A stretch of DNA of 64,000 nucleotides, taken from NCBI RefSeq assembly GCF_016342265.1, contig NZ_JAEIOS010000012.1, forward strand, positions 186,001 to 250,000. Direction: 5' to 3'. Below are positions 29,955-39,700 of the stretch, piece after piece (the stretch's first letter is position 1; each line of letters opens with the position of its first letter). Origin of the DNA: Corynebacterium meridianum (lineage in GTDB: Bacteria > Actinomycetota > Actinomycetes > Mycobacteriales > Mycobacteriaceae). The notes below the pieces were generated by a model. The model was given only the letters and a program-made list of their open reading frames with translations, ran no database searches and had not been told where the DNA came from. The position numbers and the translations under genes are program-made.

Positions 29955-29991
29955 CCGGGACCAACCCCACCCTCTCCCGGGGTGGTCCCGG
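29955..29991. other. Strong hairpin in the rhlE-DUF3107 divergent region
   Basis: CCGGGACCA (29955-29963) pairs with TGGTCCCGG (29983-29991), then after a one-base bulge CCCC with GGGG. A second small palindrome, GACACCCCGGTGTC, is at 29938-29951. The 284-bp gap 29907-30190 otherwise holds the two divergent promoters and no gene that I can support. Confidence 0.5.
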
Positions 29992-30190
29992 TGTCCGGTG
30001 CCCGCGGCCCGATCCCGTCCCGGTATCCCGCCCGGCCGGGGACGGGCCCGCATGTGCGTACGCCTCACCGTGCGCGTAGGCTCCCCGGTGAAAACCCTTA
30101 ACCTTTGCGCCCTCCCGCCGGACACCCCCGGGTCGATCCGGCGGATCCGTGGGCCCGATGAAAATCTGAACGAACCCGAGGAGACACGAC

Positions 30191-30415
30191 GTGGACATCA
30201 AGATCGGTTTTTCCGACACCGCCCGCGAAGTAGTGGTCAGCAGCAACGAGGATCAGGAGGCCATCGTCAAGCAGGTCGCCGACGCCCTGGCCGATGACGC
30301 GGGGGTGCTCCGGCTCACCGACGACAAGGGGCGGGTCGTTCTCGCGCGCAACAACCGAATCGCCTACGTCGAGGTCGGGACCACGACGTCGCGCCCCGTG
30401 GGCTTCCTGCACTGA
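30191..30415 (+). CDS. DUF3107 family protein
   Basis: A complete 74-residue DUF3107 protein (MDIKIGFSDTAREV, then VLRLTDDKGRVVLARNNRIAYVEVG, ending RPVGFLH). It is a small alpha/beta protein present in nearly all Actinobacteria (TB9.4 in M. tuberculosis) with unknown function. GTG 30191 has GAGGAGA upstream. It heads a plus-strand row with DUF3152 and moeZ, 72 bp before the DUF3152 gene. Confidence 0.85.
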   Translation: MDIKIGFSDTAREVVVSSNEDQEAIVKQVADALADDAGVLRLTDDKGRVVLARNNRIAYVEVGTTTSRPVGFLH

Positions 30416-30487
30416 CCGACTGACGCCGGGCCGGTCGGCACCGCCGGGTACGGCCACCCCCCCGCAACTGGAGAGACCTGAAGAGAC

Positions 30488-31393
30488 GTGGAACCGATGC
30501 TTGTACGCTTCGCCCGGGAATACGGTTGGCGTGCCTACGCGATTCCGGTGCTCATCGTGATCACCGTCTGGGTTCTGGTCAGCATCTTCACCACCGACGC
30601 GCAGGAGGCGGACACCTTGCGCGCCGCCTCCACGAACACCGGCGCGTCCGCTCCGGGCACCCCGGACACATCCGCCGGTGAAGCGCCCGCCGCCGATCCC
30701 GGGCTCGGTGGCGGACCGAACCCCGTGGACGCCGTCCGACCCGAACTGCCCAACGGAGAACTCCCGCCAGGTGCCCCCTTCATGGAGAAGGGCACCGGGG
30801 AGTTCCGCACCGTCGGCTACGCGGGCCCTCCGATCGGTAGGGGGGAAAAGACATTCACCTATGTCGTCGAGGTCGAGGAAGGCGTGGACGGTTCGGTCTA
30901 CGGGGGAGACGACGCCGTCGCGGCGATGGTAGACGCGACCCTCGCCGACCCGCGGGGATGGAGTGCTGACCCGCGTTTCGCGTTCCAGCACATCGACGGC
31001 AATGATCCCCGCACCCCGGATCTCCGGATCCAGCTGACCTCGGTCGGCACCACACACGAACTGTGCGGACACTCCCTCGAGATGGAGACCAGCTGTTTCT
31101 ACTCCGACGGCAACAGGGTGCTGCTCAACGAGTCCCGCTGGATCCGCGGCGCACTGCCCTTCGGCGGGGATCTCGGTTCCTACCGCCAGTACCTCATCAA
31201 TCACGAGGTCGGGCACGGCATCGGTTTCGCCGCGCACGAACCCTGCGGCGGTGACGGTGAACTGGCACCGGTGATGATGCAGCAGACCCTGTCGCTGTCC
31301 AACTCCGTCCTCGCCGGGATCAGCCCGAGAGAGGTCTACCCCGATGACGGTGCGGTGTGCCGCTACAACCCCTGGCCCTACCCGCATGCCTGA
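30488..31393 (+). CDS. DUF3152 secreted/anchored putative metalloprotease
   Basis: A 301-residue protein: an N-terminal transmembrane anchor (about 16-36), a Pro/Ala/Thr linker (40-95) and a DUF3152 domain. The domain carries INHEVGHGIGFAAHEPC, an HExxH zinc motif with Gly and a further His downstream, resembling metzincin-type active sites (spacing differs by one residue), and a late Met-containing turn (APVMMQQT). Protease activity is inference. Four Cys may form disulphides. The last 8 bp overlap the moeZ start, so the genes are coupled. Confidence 0.82.
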   Translation: MEPMLVRFAREYGWRAYAIPVLIVITVWVLVSIFTTDAQEADTLRAASTNTGASAPGTPDTSAGEAPAADPGLGGGPNPVDAVRPELPNGELPPGAPFMEKGTGEFRTVGYAGPPIGRGEKTFTYVVEVEEGVDGSVYGGDDAVAAMVDATLADPRGWSADPRFAFQHIDGNDPRTPDLRIQLTSVGTTHELCGHSLEMETSCFYSDGNRVLLNESRWIRGALPFGGDLGSYRQYLINHEVGHGIGFAAHEPCGGDGELAPVMMQQTLSLSNSVLAGISPREVYPDDGAVCRYNPWPYPHA

Positions 31394-32525
31394 CACCACG
31401 CTCCCCGTACGGCCGGTCGAACTGCCCGAAGGTGCCGTCGAGCGGTACGCCCGGCACCTGAGCTTGCCGGGAATCGGGCTCGTCGGGCAGCAGCGTCTCG
31501 CCGGCGCCAGGGTCCTGTGCGTCGGTGCCGGTGGTCTGGGGTCCCCGGTGCTCCAGTACCTCGCCGCCGCGGGCGTCGGGATGCTCGGGGTCGTCGACAA
31601 TGACGTCGTCGACCTGAGCAACCTGCAACGCCAGATCATCCACCCCGTCGCCGCCGTCGGAACATCCAAGGTGCACTCGGCCGCCGAGTTCATCACGAAC
31701 CTCAATCCACTGGTCACCGTACGCACCTTCGACACGAGGCTGACCCGGGACACGATCGGGGCGGTCCTCGGTGCGCTGAACCCGCACATCGTCGTCGACG
31801 GCTCCGACAACTTCGCCACCCGCTACCTGGTGGCCGACACGTGCGCCGACCGGGCCATCCCACTGGTCTGGGGATCGATCAGCCGGTTCTCCGGTCAGGT
31901 GTCCGTGTTCGCCGACGGACACACGCTCCGCGACCTCTACCCCGAACCGCCTGCGCCCGGAACGGTGCCCACCTGTGCCGAGGGTGGGGTGTTCGGGGTG
32001 CTGCCCGGAGTCGTCGGCACGATCATGGCCACCGAGGTGATCAAGCTCGTCACCGGGACGGGCACCCCGCTGGTCGGCCGACTGGCGCTCTGGGACGGTG
32101 CGGCCGCGAACATGCGCACCGTCCGCTTCGAGCCCCAGGCGGCCTCCGCGGACCTGCGCCACAAGAACCCGCAGGAACAGCAGGAGGTCTGCGCCCCTGT
32201 ACCTGCCGTCACCCCGGACGGGATCCGCGAGACCCCGGTGACCCGGTGGCCCGAACTGGCCGGAAGTGGTGTCCGACTCGTCGACGTGCGGGAACCCCAC
32301 GAATGGGCCGGCGGCGTCCTCGGTGACCCGCTCCGGCTGCCACTCAGCACCCTGAAGGCCGGTGCCCTCGGGTCCCTGGACGATCTGCCCCGGGACACAC
32401 CGCTGGCCGTCTACTGCGCCGCCGGTGTCCGCTCCCGGGCGGCGGCCCTACTGCTCGACCGCGCGGGATTCACGGATGTCGTGTCCCTGTCCGGCGGCAT
32501 CAACGGCTGGTGGCTGAGGCGGTGA
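31386..32525 (+). CDS. moeZ: Adenylyltransferase/sulfurtransferase MoeZ (MoeB-rhodanese fusion)
   Basis: A 379-residue two-domain protein. The ThiF/MoeB-like domain (about 15-255) has the ATP loop VGAGGLGSPVLQYLAAAGVG and DNDVVDLSNLQRQIIH; the C-terminal rhodanese domain (about 275-379) has the active Cys in AVYCAAGVRSRAA. It adenylates and thiocarboxylates sulfur-carrier proteins of the MoaD/ThiS/CysO type. No CxxC zinc pairs are visible. ATG 31386 overlaps the DUF3152 stop; an upstream in-frame ATG lies inside that gene and is rejected. Confidence 0.9.
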   Translation: MPDTTLPVRPVELPEGAVERYARHLSLPGIGLVGQQRLAGARVLCVGAGGLGSPVLQYLAAAGVGMLGVVDNDVVDLSNLQRQIIHPVAAVGTSKVHSAAEFITNLNPLVTVRTFDTRLTRDTIGAVLGALNPHIVVDGSDNFATRYLVADTCADRAIPLVWGSISRFSGQVSVFADGHTLRDLYPEPPAPGTVPTCAEGGVFGVLPGVVGTIMATEVIKLVTGTGTPLVGRLALWDGAAANMRTVRFEPQAASADLRHKNPQEQQEVCAPVPAVTPDGIRETPVTRWPELAGSGVRLVDVREPHEWAGGVLGDPLRLPLSTLKAGALGSLDDLPRDTPLAVYCAAGVRSRAAALLLDRAGFTDVVSLSGGINGWWLRR

Positions 32526-32574
32526 GTAGCCGGTGAACCGCCACTTCCGTTCCCGTTGCCCCGGGGCCGGGCGG

Positions 32575-32580
32575 TAACGT
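32575..32580 (+). promoter_or_regulatory. -10 element for a leaderless TIGR02569 gene
   Basis: TAACGT ends 7 nt before ATG 32588. No ribosome site stands at that ATG. Confidence 0.4.
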
Positions 32581-32587
32581 GGCGGAC

Positions 32588-33463
32588 ATGGACAACACCC
32601 CTCCGGAACTACCGGACTACGTGTGCGGCATCTTCCGCGCCTCCGACCGGTTCCCGCGGCCGCTCGGTCCCGTCTGGGACAACGGCTGGCTGGTGGACCA
32701 GACGGTGATCAGCCGCGTCCTCGATCCCGTCGCCGCGAGCTGGTCGGCCAAGGTCCGGGAACAGCTCCGTCCCGACGGTATCCGGCCCGCGCGGCCCGTA
32801 CGGTCGACCGACGGCCGCTACGTCGTGTCCGGCTGGCGTGCCTCCACCTTCATCGAAGGCGAACCGGCCGCCAGAGTCGATGAGACGGTCGCCGCGGCAC
32901 TGCGGCTGGCGGACGCCCTCGCGGCGCTGCCGGTTCCCGAGCACCTCACCGCCCCCGTGGGTGCCCCGGACGGTGTCACCGACCTGTTCGCGGTCGCGGA
33001 CCGGGCCGCCTGGTCCGCTGACCCGGCCTCCGTCCTCACCCCTGCCCTCGGGCTGGACGCCACGGCCAGTGAGACCCAGCGCGCCGGAATGACGATGGCC
33101 GCACTGGTCACCAGGAGTCTCGAACCGGTCGGTGGCACCCGTCAGGTCGGACACGCGGACATGTACGCGACGACGCTGTTCTCCGGGGATCTCCCCCCGG
33201 TGGTCACCGACATCGTCGGTGTCGCGCACCCGCACGGCTACACCGCCGCCCAGGTCATCGTCGACGCTCTCGTCGCGGGCGAGGTCGACGACGGCATCAT
33301 CGCCCGTTACTCCCACCTGCCCGACATCGGGCAGCTGATGCGCCGCGCGCTGCTCTACCGGCTCTACCTGCACGCCCTGCTGGAGGACGCCGATCCGAAC
33401 GCGAGTGCGAAACTCGCCCGGGTCGTCGAGCTCCTCCTGTCCGGCGTCACTGACACACTGTGA
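32588..33463 (+). CDS. TIGR02569 family protein (Rv3205c-like)
   Basis: A 291-residue actinobacterial protein with an aminoglycoside-phosphotransferase-like look: GPVWDNGWLVDQTVISRV near the N-terminus, VVSGWRASTFIEGEPAAR, then RQVGHADMYATTLFSGDLPPVVTDI, where the catalytic HxDxxxxN-like loop would be (here HADMYATT). A kinase-fold origin is inference and activity is doubtful. ATG 32588 suits a leaderless start; GTG 32579 is in frame three codons earlier. It is followed 3 bp later by adnA. Confidence 0.75.
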   Translation: MDNTPPELPDYVCGIFRASDRFPRPLGPVWDNGWLVDQTVISRVLDPVAASWSAKVREQLRPDGIRPARPVRSTDGRYVVSGWRASTFIEGEPAARVDETVAAALRLADALAALPVPEHLTAPVGAPDGVTDLFAVADRAAWSADPASVLTPALGLDATASETQRAGMTMAALVTRSLEPVGGTRQVGHADMYATTLFSGDLPPVVTDIVGVAHPHGYTAAQVIVDALVAGEVDDGIIARYSHLPDIGQLMRRALLYRLYLHALLEDADPNASAKLARVVELLLSGVTDTL

Positions 33464-33466
33464 CCC

Positions 33467-36400
33467 ATGCCTGAAACCCGCTCCACCACCGGTGGCGGTG
33501 CGTGGAACCACCTCGCGCCGCCACCGAATCCGACCGTCCGGCTGCGCCGTTCCACGGCGCAGCCGGAGCATGCGGGACGGACCTGGGAGCCGGGGGCGCG
33601 GAGCCTGATCGACGGCGGGGAGGGGATCTGGCGGGTCACCGGCGCCGCCGGTCACGGGGTCAGTGCACTGCTGATCGACACCGCCCTGGCCCGGCTGCGT
33701 GAGGGCTCCGACCCCGACGGTCTGCTCATCGTCACCCCGTCGAAGGAGGCGGCAGGCAGGCTGCGCGGGCAGCTCGCGGACCGATTGAGCGAGATCCCCG
33801 ACTTCGCCGGTTCCGCGCCCCTCGTCCGCTCTGCACCGTCATTCGCCTTCGCGCTGCTCAGAGCGGCGGCCGCCCGCGCCGGCGATCAAGCACCCCGGCT
33901 CATCACCGGTGCGGAACAGGACGCCGTGATCCGGGAACTCCTCGCCGGCCACGCCGAGGACGGGCTCGGCAGCTGGCCCGCGGAACTCCGGCCCGCCCTG
34001 ACCATGGTCGGCTTCGCCCGCCAGCTCCGCGACTTCCTGCTCCGCGCCGTCGAGCGTGGTCTGAGGCCGGAGGATCTCGTGCGCCTCGGGCGGGAACACG
34101 GGCGCCCCACGTGGCGGGCGGCGGGGGACTTCCTCCGCGAGTACGAACAGACGATGGCACTCGGGGGAGTGCACAGCTACAACGCCTCCGAACTCGTCAC
34201 CGTCGCCATCGAGTCCCTCGCCCTCGACGACGGACTGCTGGAACAGCAGCGCACCGCTCTGCACACCCTCCTCATCGATGACGCACAGAACCTCGATCCG
34301 CGCACCGCCGAACTCCTGACACTATTCATCCCCTCGACCCGGCTGACCGTCATCGCCGGTGATCCCGGGCAGGCGGTGTTCCGCTTCCGCGGCGCCAACC
34401 CCGACTTCCTCACGAAGTATCCGTGCACCGACGAACTCGTCCTGGACACCCCGCACCGGACACCGGCTCACCGTGGGGCGGTGATCTGCGACAGCGCCGC
34501 GGCCCAGGCTGGTGCCGTGGCGGACACCCTCCGCCGTGCCCACCTCATGGACGGGGTCCCGTGGCCGAGAATGGCGGTGATCGTCCGCTCCACCGCGGCG
34601 CTGGGCGCGATCCGGCGGGCACTGCTCGCCGCCGGGGTGCCCGTCCAGCTCGACCCCACCGACACCGTCCTGGCCGAGCAGCGGATCGTCTCCGCGATTC
34701 TGCTGGCCGCCCGCGCACTCGAAGGCCCACTGGAACGCACCGAGGTCGAGGAACTCGTCCTCGGTCCCGTCGGAGGCGCCGACCCCGTCACCCTCCGCCG
34801 CCTGCTGCGCGGCCTGCGCCAGGCCGAACTCCGGCGTGGCGGGCGACGCCGGGCCGTCGACGTCCTCGCCGAGATGGTCCTCCCACACGGCTCCGCCGTG
34901 GAGAACCCGGCCCCCGCTCCCGCGGACGACGGGGTCAGCGCCACCGATTTCCTCACCGACCGGGAGACCGGCATCCTCGACCGGATCCGCTCCGTCCTCG
35001 CCGCGGGCACGGAGGCGCAGCGGACCGGCGGATCGGTGGAGCTCGTCCTGTGGGAACTGTGGAACGCCACCGGTCTGGCGGACCGGCTCTCCGCGGCATC
35101 CCTGCGCGGCGGCACCGCCGGGTCCCAGGCCGACCGGGATCTCGACGCGATGATGGCCCTGTTCGACGCCGCCGGCGACTTCGTCGAACGGCGCCCCACC
35201 GCGGGCACCGCCGCCTTCGTCCGGCACATCACCGATCAGCAGCTCCCGACCGGCGCCCGCGACCGGCGCGGGGTCGAACCCGACGCCGTCCACCTGCTCA
35301 CCGCGCACGCCGCAGGTGGCAGGGAATGGCACACCGTCGTCGTCGCCGGAGTCCAGGAGGGCACCTGGCCCACCACCTCGGAGACGGGGACCCTGTTCGG
35401 CCAGGAGGAACTCGTCGACCTCCTCGACGACGGCATCGACCCCGACGTCCACATCTCCCGTGCCGTCGAACGTCTCGCCGAGGAACGGCGCCTGTTCCAC
35501 CTGGCGTGCACCCGCGCCACCGACACCCTGCTGGTCACGGCCCTCGACACCCCGGAGGGCAACGAGGTCCTCGAGCCGTCCCGATTCCTGGAGGAGCTCG
35601 GTGTGGAGATCCACCGGGTCGGCGGTGGACCCCTCGAAACCGGGGGAGAGGACCACGGCGGCACAGCCGAAATCGACGGAATCCCGGTCGGCACCCGACT
35701 GCTGTCGGTCCCGGCCATGGTCGGCGAACTCCGCCGTGCCGTCTGCGACCCCGGTGCACCCGACAGCCGCCGGCGCCAGGCCGCCCGCCAACTGGCCCGC
35801 CTCGCGGAGGCCGGAGTGCCCGGTGCCGACCCCGATCAGTGGTGGGGACTCGCCGGGCCGTCCACCGACCTGCCGGTCCGCCCGCGCCGGGACACCGTGA
35901 CCCTGTCCCCGTCGCAGATCGAACAGATCGCGGCGTGTCCGCTACGGGCCGTCCTCGGGCGGGTGGACACCGACGACGAGATACCGCTGCACCTGATCGC
36001 CGGAATCCTCGCCCACGGTTTCGCCGAGGCCGTGGGGTGCGGTGCGGAACGGGAAGCGGCCGAACTGCTGGTGCGCGACGCCTACACCCGTGTCCTCGAA
36101 CTCAATGGCACCCCGGACTGGCGGGTGCCGATCGACCTCGCCGCCTGGGACCGCCTCATCGGACGCACCGCCGACTGGCTCACGATCTCCCGCTCGGTGT
36201 TCACGACCGTCGGGGTGGAGGTCCCCGTGTCCGTGACCGTGGGCACCACCAGGGACGGTCGGGACCTGGTCATCAACGGAAGGATGGACCGCCTGGAACG
36301 CACCGCGGATGGAGCCCTCGTCGTCGTCGACCTGAAGACCGGCGCCAACCCACCCACCCAGAAGTCGATGGGGGAGCACGCGCAGCTCGCCTCCTACCAG

Positions 36401-36739
36401 CTCGCCCTGTCGAGGGGGAAGGTCGTCCCCGACACCACCGCAGGTGGCGAACCCGGGCGTATCCGCGTCACCGACGCCGACACCCCCGGCGCCGCCGAAT
36501 CCGTCGGCGGCGGCGTCCTCGTCTACCCGGGCACCGCGTCCGCGAAGATCACCACCCGCGACCAGGCCGCAAAGACCCCGGAGGAGCTCGACGACCTCGC
36601 CGCCACCCTGCCGCGGCTCGCCGCCTCGGTGACCGGACCCCGGCTCGCCGCCAGGATCAACGATTCCTGCGAACGGTGCTCGCTGCGCCGCATGTGCCCC
36701 GCGCAGGAGGAAGGACGGGTGCTCACCGATGCCCGCTGA
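33467..36739 (+). CDS. adnA: AdnA subunit of the AdnAB helicase-nuclease
   Basis: A 1090-residue protein with a UvrD-like motor (about 45-800) and a RecB-type nuclease module (about 815-1090). AdnAB resects double-strand breaks in mycobacteria and relatives. The motor is degenerate here: the Walker A position reads GAAGHGVSAL without the essential Lys-Thr/Ser, and motif II reads IDDAQNLD rather than DEAQ. The nuclease looks intact: RMDRL, VVDLKTGA and QLASYQLAL, with the iron-sulfur cysteines in AACPLR (near 823) and CERCSLRRMC (near 1067). The stop overlaps adnB by 11 bp, giving coupled 1:1 synthesis. Confidence 0.9.
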   Translation: MPETRSTTGGGAWNHLAPPPNPTVRLRRSTAQPEHAGRTWEPGARSLIDGGEGIWRVTGAAGHGVSALLIDTALARLREGSDPDGLLIVTPSKEAAGRLRGQLADRLSEIPDFAGSAPLVRSAPSFAFALLRAAAARAGDQAPRLITGAEQDAVIRELLAGHAEDGLGSWPAELRPALTMVGFARQLRDFLLRAVERGLRPEDLVRLGREHGRPTWRAAGDFLREYEQTMALGGVHSYNASELVTVAIESLALDDGLLEQQRTALHTLLIDDAQNLDPRTAELLTLFIPSTRLTVIAGDPGQAVFRFRGANPDFLTKYPCTDELVLDTPHRTPAHRGAVICDSAAAQAGAVADTLRRAHLMDGVPWPRMAVIVRSTAALGAIRRALLAAGVPVQLDPTDTVLAEQRIVSAILLAARALEGPLERTEVEELVLGPVGGADPVTLRRLLRGLRQAELRRGGRRRAVDVLAEMVLPHGSAVENPAPAPADDGVSATDFLTDRETGILDRIRSVLAAGTEAQRTGGSVELVLWELWNATGLADRLSAASLRGGTAGSQADRDLDAMMALFDAAGDFVERRPTAGTAAFVRHITDQQLPTGARDRRGVEPDAVHLLTAHAAGGREWHTVVVAGVQEGTWPTTSETGTLFGQEELVDLLDDGIDPDVHISRAVERLAEERRLFHLACTRATDTLLVTALDTPEGNEVLEPSRFLEELGVEIHRVGGGPLETGGEDHGGTAEIDGIPVGTRLLSVPAMVGELRRAVCDPGAPDSRRRQAARQLARLAEAGVPGADPDQWWGLAGPSTDLPVRPRRDTVTLSPSQIEQIAACPLRAVLGRVDTDDEIPLHLIAGILAHGFAEAVGCGAEREAAELLVRDAYTRVLELNGTPDWRVPIDLAAWDRLIGRTADWLTISRSVFTTVGVEVPVSVTVGTTRDGRDLVINGRMDRLERTADGALVVVDLKTGANPPTQKSMGEHAQLASYQLALSRGKVVPDTTAGGEPGRIRVTDADTPGAAESVGGGVLVYPGTASAKITTRDQAAKTPEELDDLAATLPRLAASVTGPRLAARINDSCERCSLRRMCPAQEEGRVLTDAR

Positions 36740-39700
36740 GAAACTCTCCCCGGTGCTGTTGTCCCGGTGGCTCGGCCAGGAACACGCCCCCACCGATCAG
36801 CAGGCCGCCATCATCGGCGCCGACCCCGGCCCCCTCCTCGTCGTCGCCGGCGCCGGCGCGGGCAAGACCGAGACCATGGCCGCCCGCGTGGTGTGGCTCG
36901 TCGCCTCGGGACTCGCCGCCCCCGACCAGGTCCTCGGCCTCACGTTCACCCGGAAAGCCGCCCAGCAGCTCTCCCAGCGCATCCGCGCCAGGCTGGCGAC
37001 CCTCGCCGGGATCCCGCGCCTCCGCGACCTCGACCCCACCGGTGTTCTCGAGCACAATCTCCGGGCCATCACCCCGACCGTGTCCACCTACGACTCCTAC
37101 GCCGGTCGGCTCATCGGCGAATACGGCCTGCTGCTCCCCGTGGAGCCTTCCGCCCGGCTGATCACCCGCACCGAGCTCTTCCAGATCGCCTGGGACCTCG
37201 TCGGCTCCTACCGTGGTGAGCTGCCCATGGAGACCGGGCGCGCCCACATCGTCGACACCCTCCTGGCACTCGCCGCCGACATGGACAACCACATGGTCGA
37301 CGCCGCCGGCATCAAGGAGGAGACCGATCCCTTCGTCAACCTCTTCGACGAACTGCCGCCAGGGCCGCGGCAGAAGGAGAAGCTCGCGCAGAAGACCGCG
37401 AGGATCAGGGAGCGGCAGCTGCTGCGGCTCGCGCTGCTTCCGCTCGTCGGACAACTGCGCGCCGAACTCACCCGCCGCAACGTCATCACCTTCGGCGAGC
37501 AGATGTCCCTCGCCGCCCGGCTCGCCTCCACGCACCCCGAGGTCGGATACAGCCAGCGCCGCCGCTTCCGCGTCGTCATGCTCGACGAGTACCAGGACAC
37601 CTCGCACGCCCAGCGGGTGCTGCTGTCCAGCCTCTTCGGCGGCACCGACCCCTCCCTGACGGTCACCGCCGTCGGGGATCCCATGCAGTCGATCTACGGC
37701 TGGCGGGGTGCGACCGCGGCCAACCTCACGCGCTTCGTCACCGACTTCCCCCGCATCGACCGCCACGACCCCACCGCACCGCCGCAGCCGGCACCGAAGA
37801 TGGAGCTGGTCACCAGCTGGCGCAACCCACCCGAGATCCTCACCGCGGCCAACGCCGTCTCCCGCAGCGTCCTCGGCCCGGCGAACGACCCCGGTCGGGC
37901 CGTCCAGCCGCTCCGTCCCCGCCCCGGCTCACCCGCGGGGTCCCTCCGGCTGGGCTGGTTCGCCGACGCCGCCTCCGAGATCGGCTGGCTCGCGGATCAC
38001 CTCGCCGCCGACTACGCGGACCGTCGCGCCGGGGGAGAGACGTTCACCGGCGCCGTCCTCGTGCGCAAGCGGAAACACTCCGCCGCCATCGCCGCCGCAC
38101 TCGGGGAACGCGGTGTCCCCGTCGAGATCGTCGGGCTCGGTGGGCTCCTCGACATCCCCGAGGTCGCCGATCTCGTGGCGTTCGCGACGATGCTGGTCCG
38201 ACCCGGGGACAACCGGGCGGCACTCCGGATCCTCACCGGCCCCTACGTCGGTCTGGGGGCCGCCGACGTCCTCGCCCTCGCGGGCCGCGCGGCGAATCTC
38301 ACCGGCCGCGCGACCGGCGGCTCCGACAGCGGGCGTGACGACGACCGGAGCCGCATCCCGGATGCGGGGGAGGACATCCCCAACGACCCGGCACTCGCCC
38401 GGCTCCGTGACATCATCGCCGAAGCTCTGCCCGCCGGGGACGACACCGCCACCGCCGGGCTCACCGACGCCGTCGCCGATCTGGGAGAACCCGAGCGCTA
38501 CAGCCCGGAGGGCCTGGCCCGGCTCCGTCGGCTGGCCTCCCACCTGCGTCACCTGCGCACCCGTTCCCTGGGGCACGACCTGCCCGAGATCTTCGGCGAC
38601 ATCGAACGGATCACCGGGATCCGCACAGAGGTCCTCGCCCGGACCGACCCACATGCCGACGGTGCCGCCGGAACCGTGCACCTCGACCGCTTCCACGAGC
38701 ACGTCGCCTCCTTCGCCCAGATCCCCGGGGCGAATCTGCGCAGCCTCCTCGACCACCTCGCGCTCGCCCGCGAACAGGAGGAGGGGCTCGAACCCGGCGA
38801 GGTGCGTGTGAATGCCGACCGCGTGCAGATCCTCACCGTGCACAAGGCGAAGGGCCTCGAGTGGGACACCGTCGCCGTCCTCCACGCCGACAACCGCACC
38901 TACACCGACACCTCATCGCCCCGGGTCACCGTCGAGACCTGGCTCACCGACATCACGAAGGTCCCGGCGACCCTGCGGGGTGACGCCCGCGAGGACGCCA
39001 CCGACAGTGTCGGCAGCCCCGTCCTGGACACCGCCGACGTGGAGAACCGGAAGGACCTGGAGAACGCGATGGAGGAGCACCGCGCACAGTTCCGCACCGC
39101 ACTCGAGGAGGAGAACACCCGTCTGTTCTACGTCGCGCTGACCCGCTCCGAGCGACTGCTCTACGTCACCGGTTCCGGGGTGAGCGACACCGGAACGACC
39201 GCCGCCCCCTACGTCCACCTCGACGCCATCCGCCGCGACCAGCCCGACACCGTCGCGCACTGGCACGAACCGGAGGCGCAGGACCCCGGCACCTCCACCG
39301 GTCCCGAACCGTCGACGGACGGGGAGGCGGGTGCCCCGGACGCCGTGTTCCCGCCCGAGTACCTCGGCGCGCGTGCCGACGCCGTCCGCCGCGGCGCCGA
39401 GCTCGTCCGGCCCGCCGCCGTCGACCCGCCCGCTCCGGGCCGTGACGGCGACATCGAACAGCTCTGGGAGCAGGAGGTCACCGCGCTGATCGAGGAGCAG
39501 CGACGCCTGGACACCCCGGTCGTCGACGTGGAGATCGGGCGCGAACTCACCGCCTCCGACCTGGTGGCCGTGTCCCGCGACGCCACCGCCTTCGCCCGCA
39601 GGCTCCGCCGGCCGGTGCCCTTCAAACCCAACACCTACGCGAAACGGGGAACCGCCCTGCACCAGTGGATCGAGGACCGCTACGGGGCCACCGCGCTCCT

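Noticed and set aside
34423..37161. Plus-strand open frame of 912 codons, Arg/Pro-rich
   Set aside because: An out-of-frame shadow of adnA and adnB with no domain.
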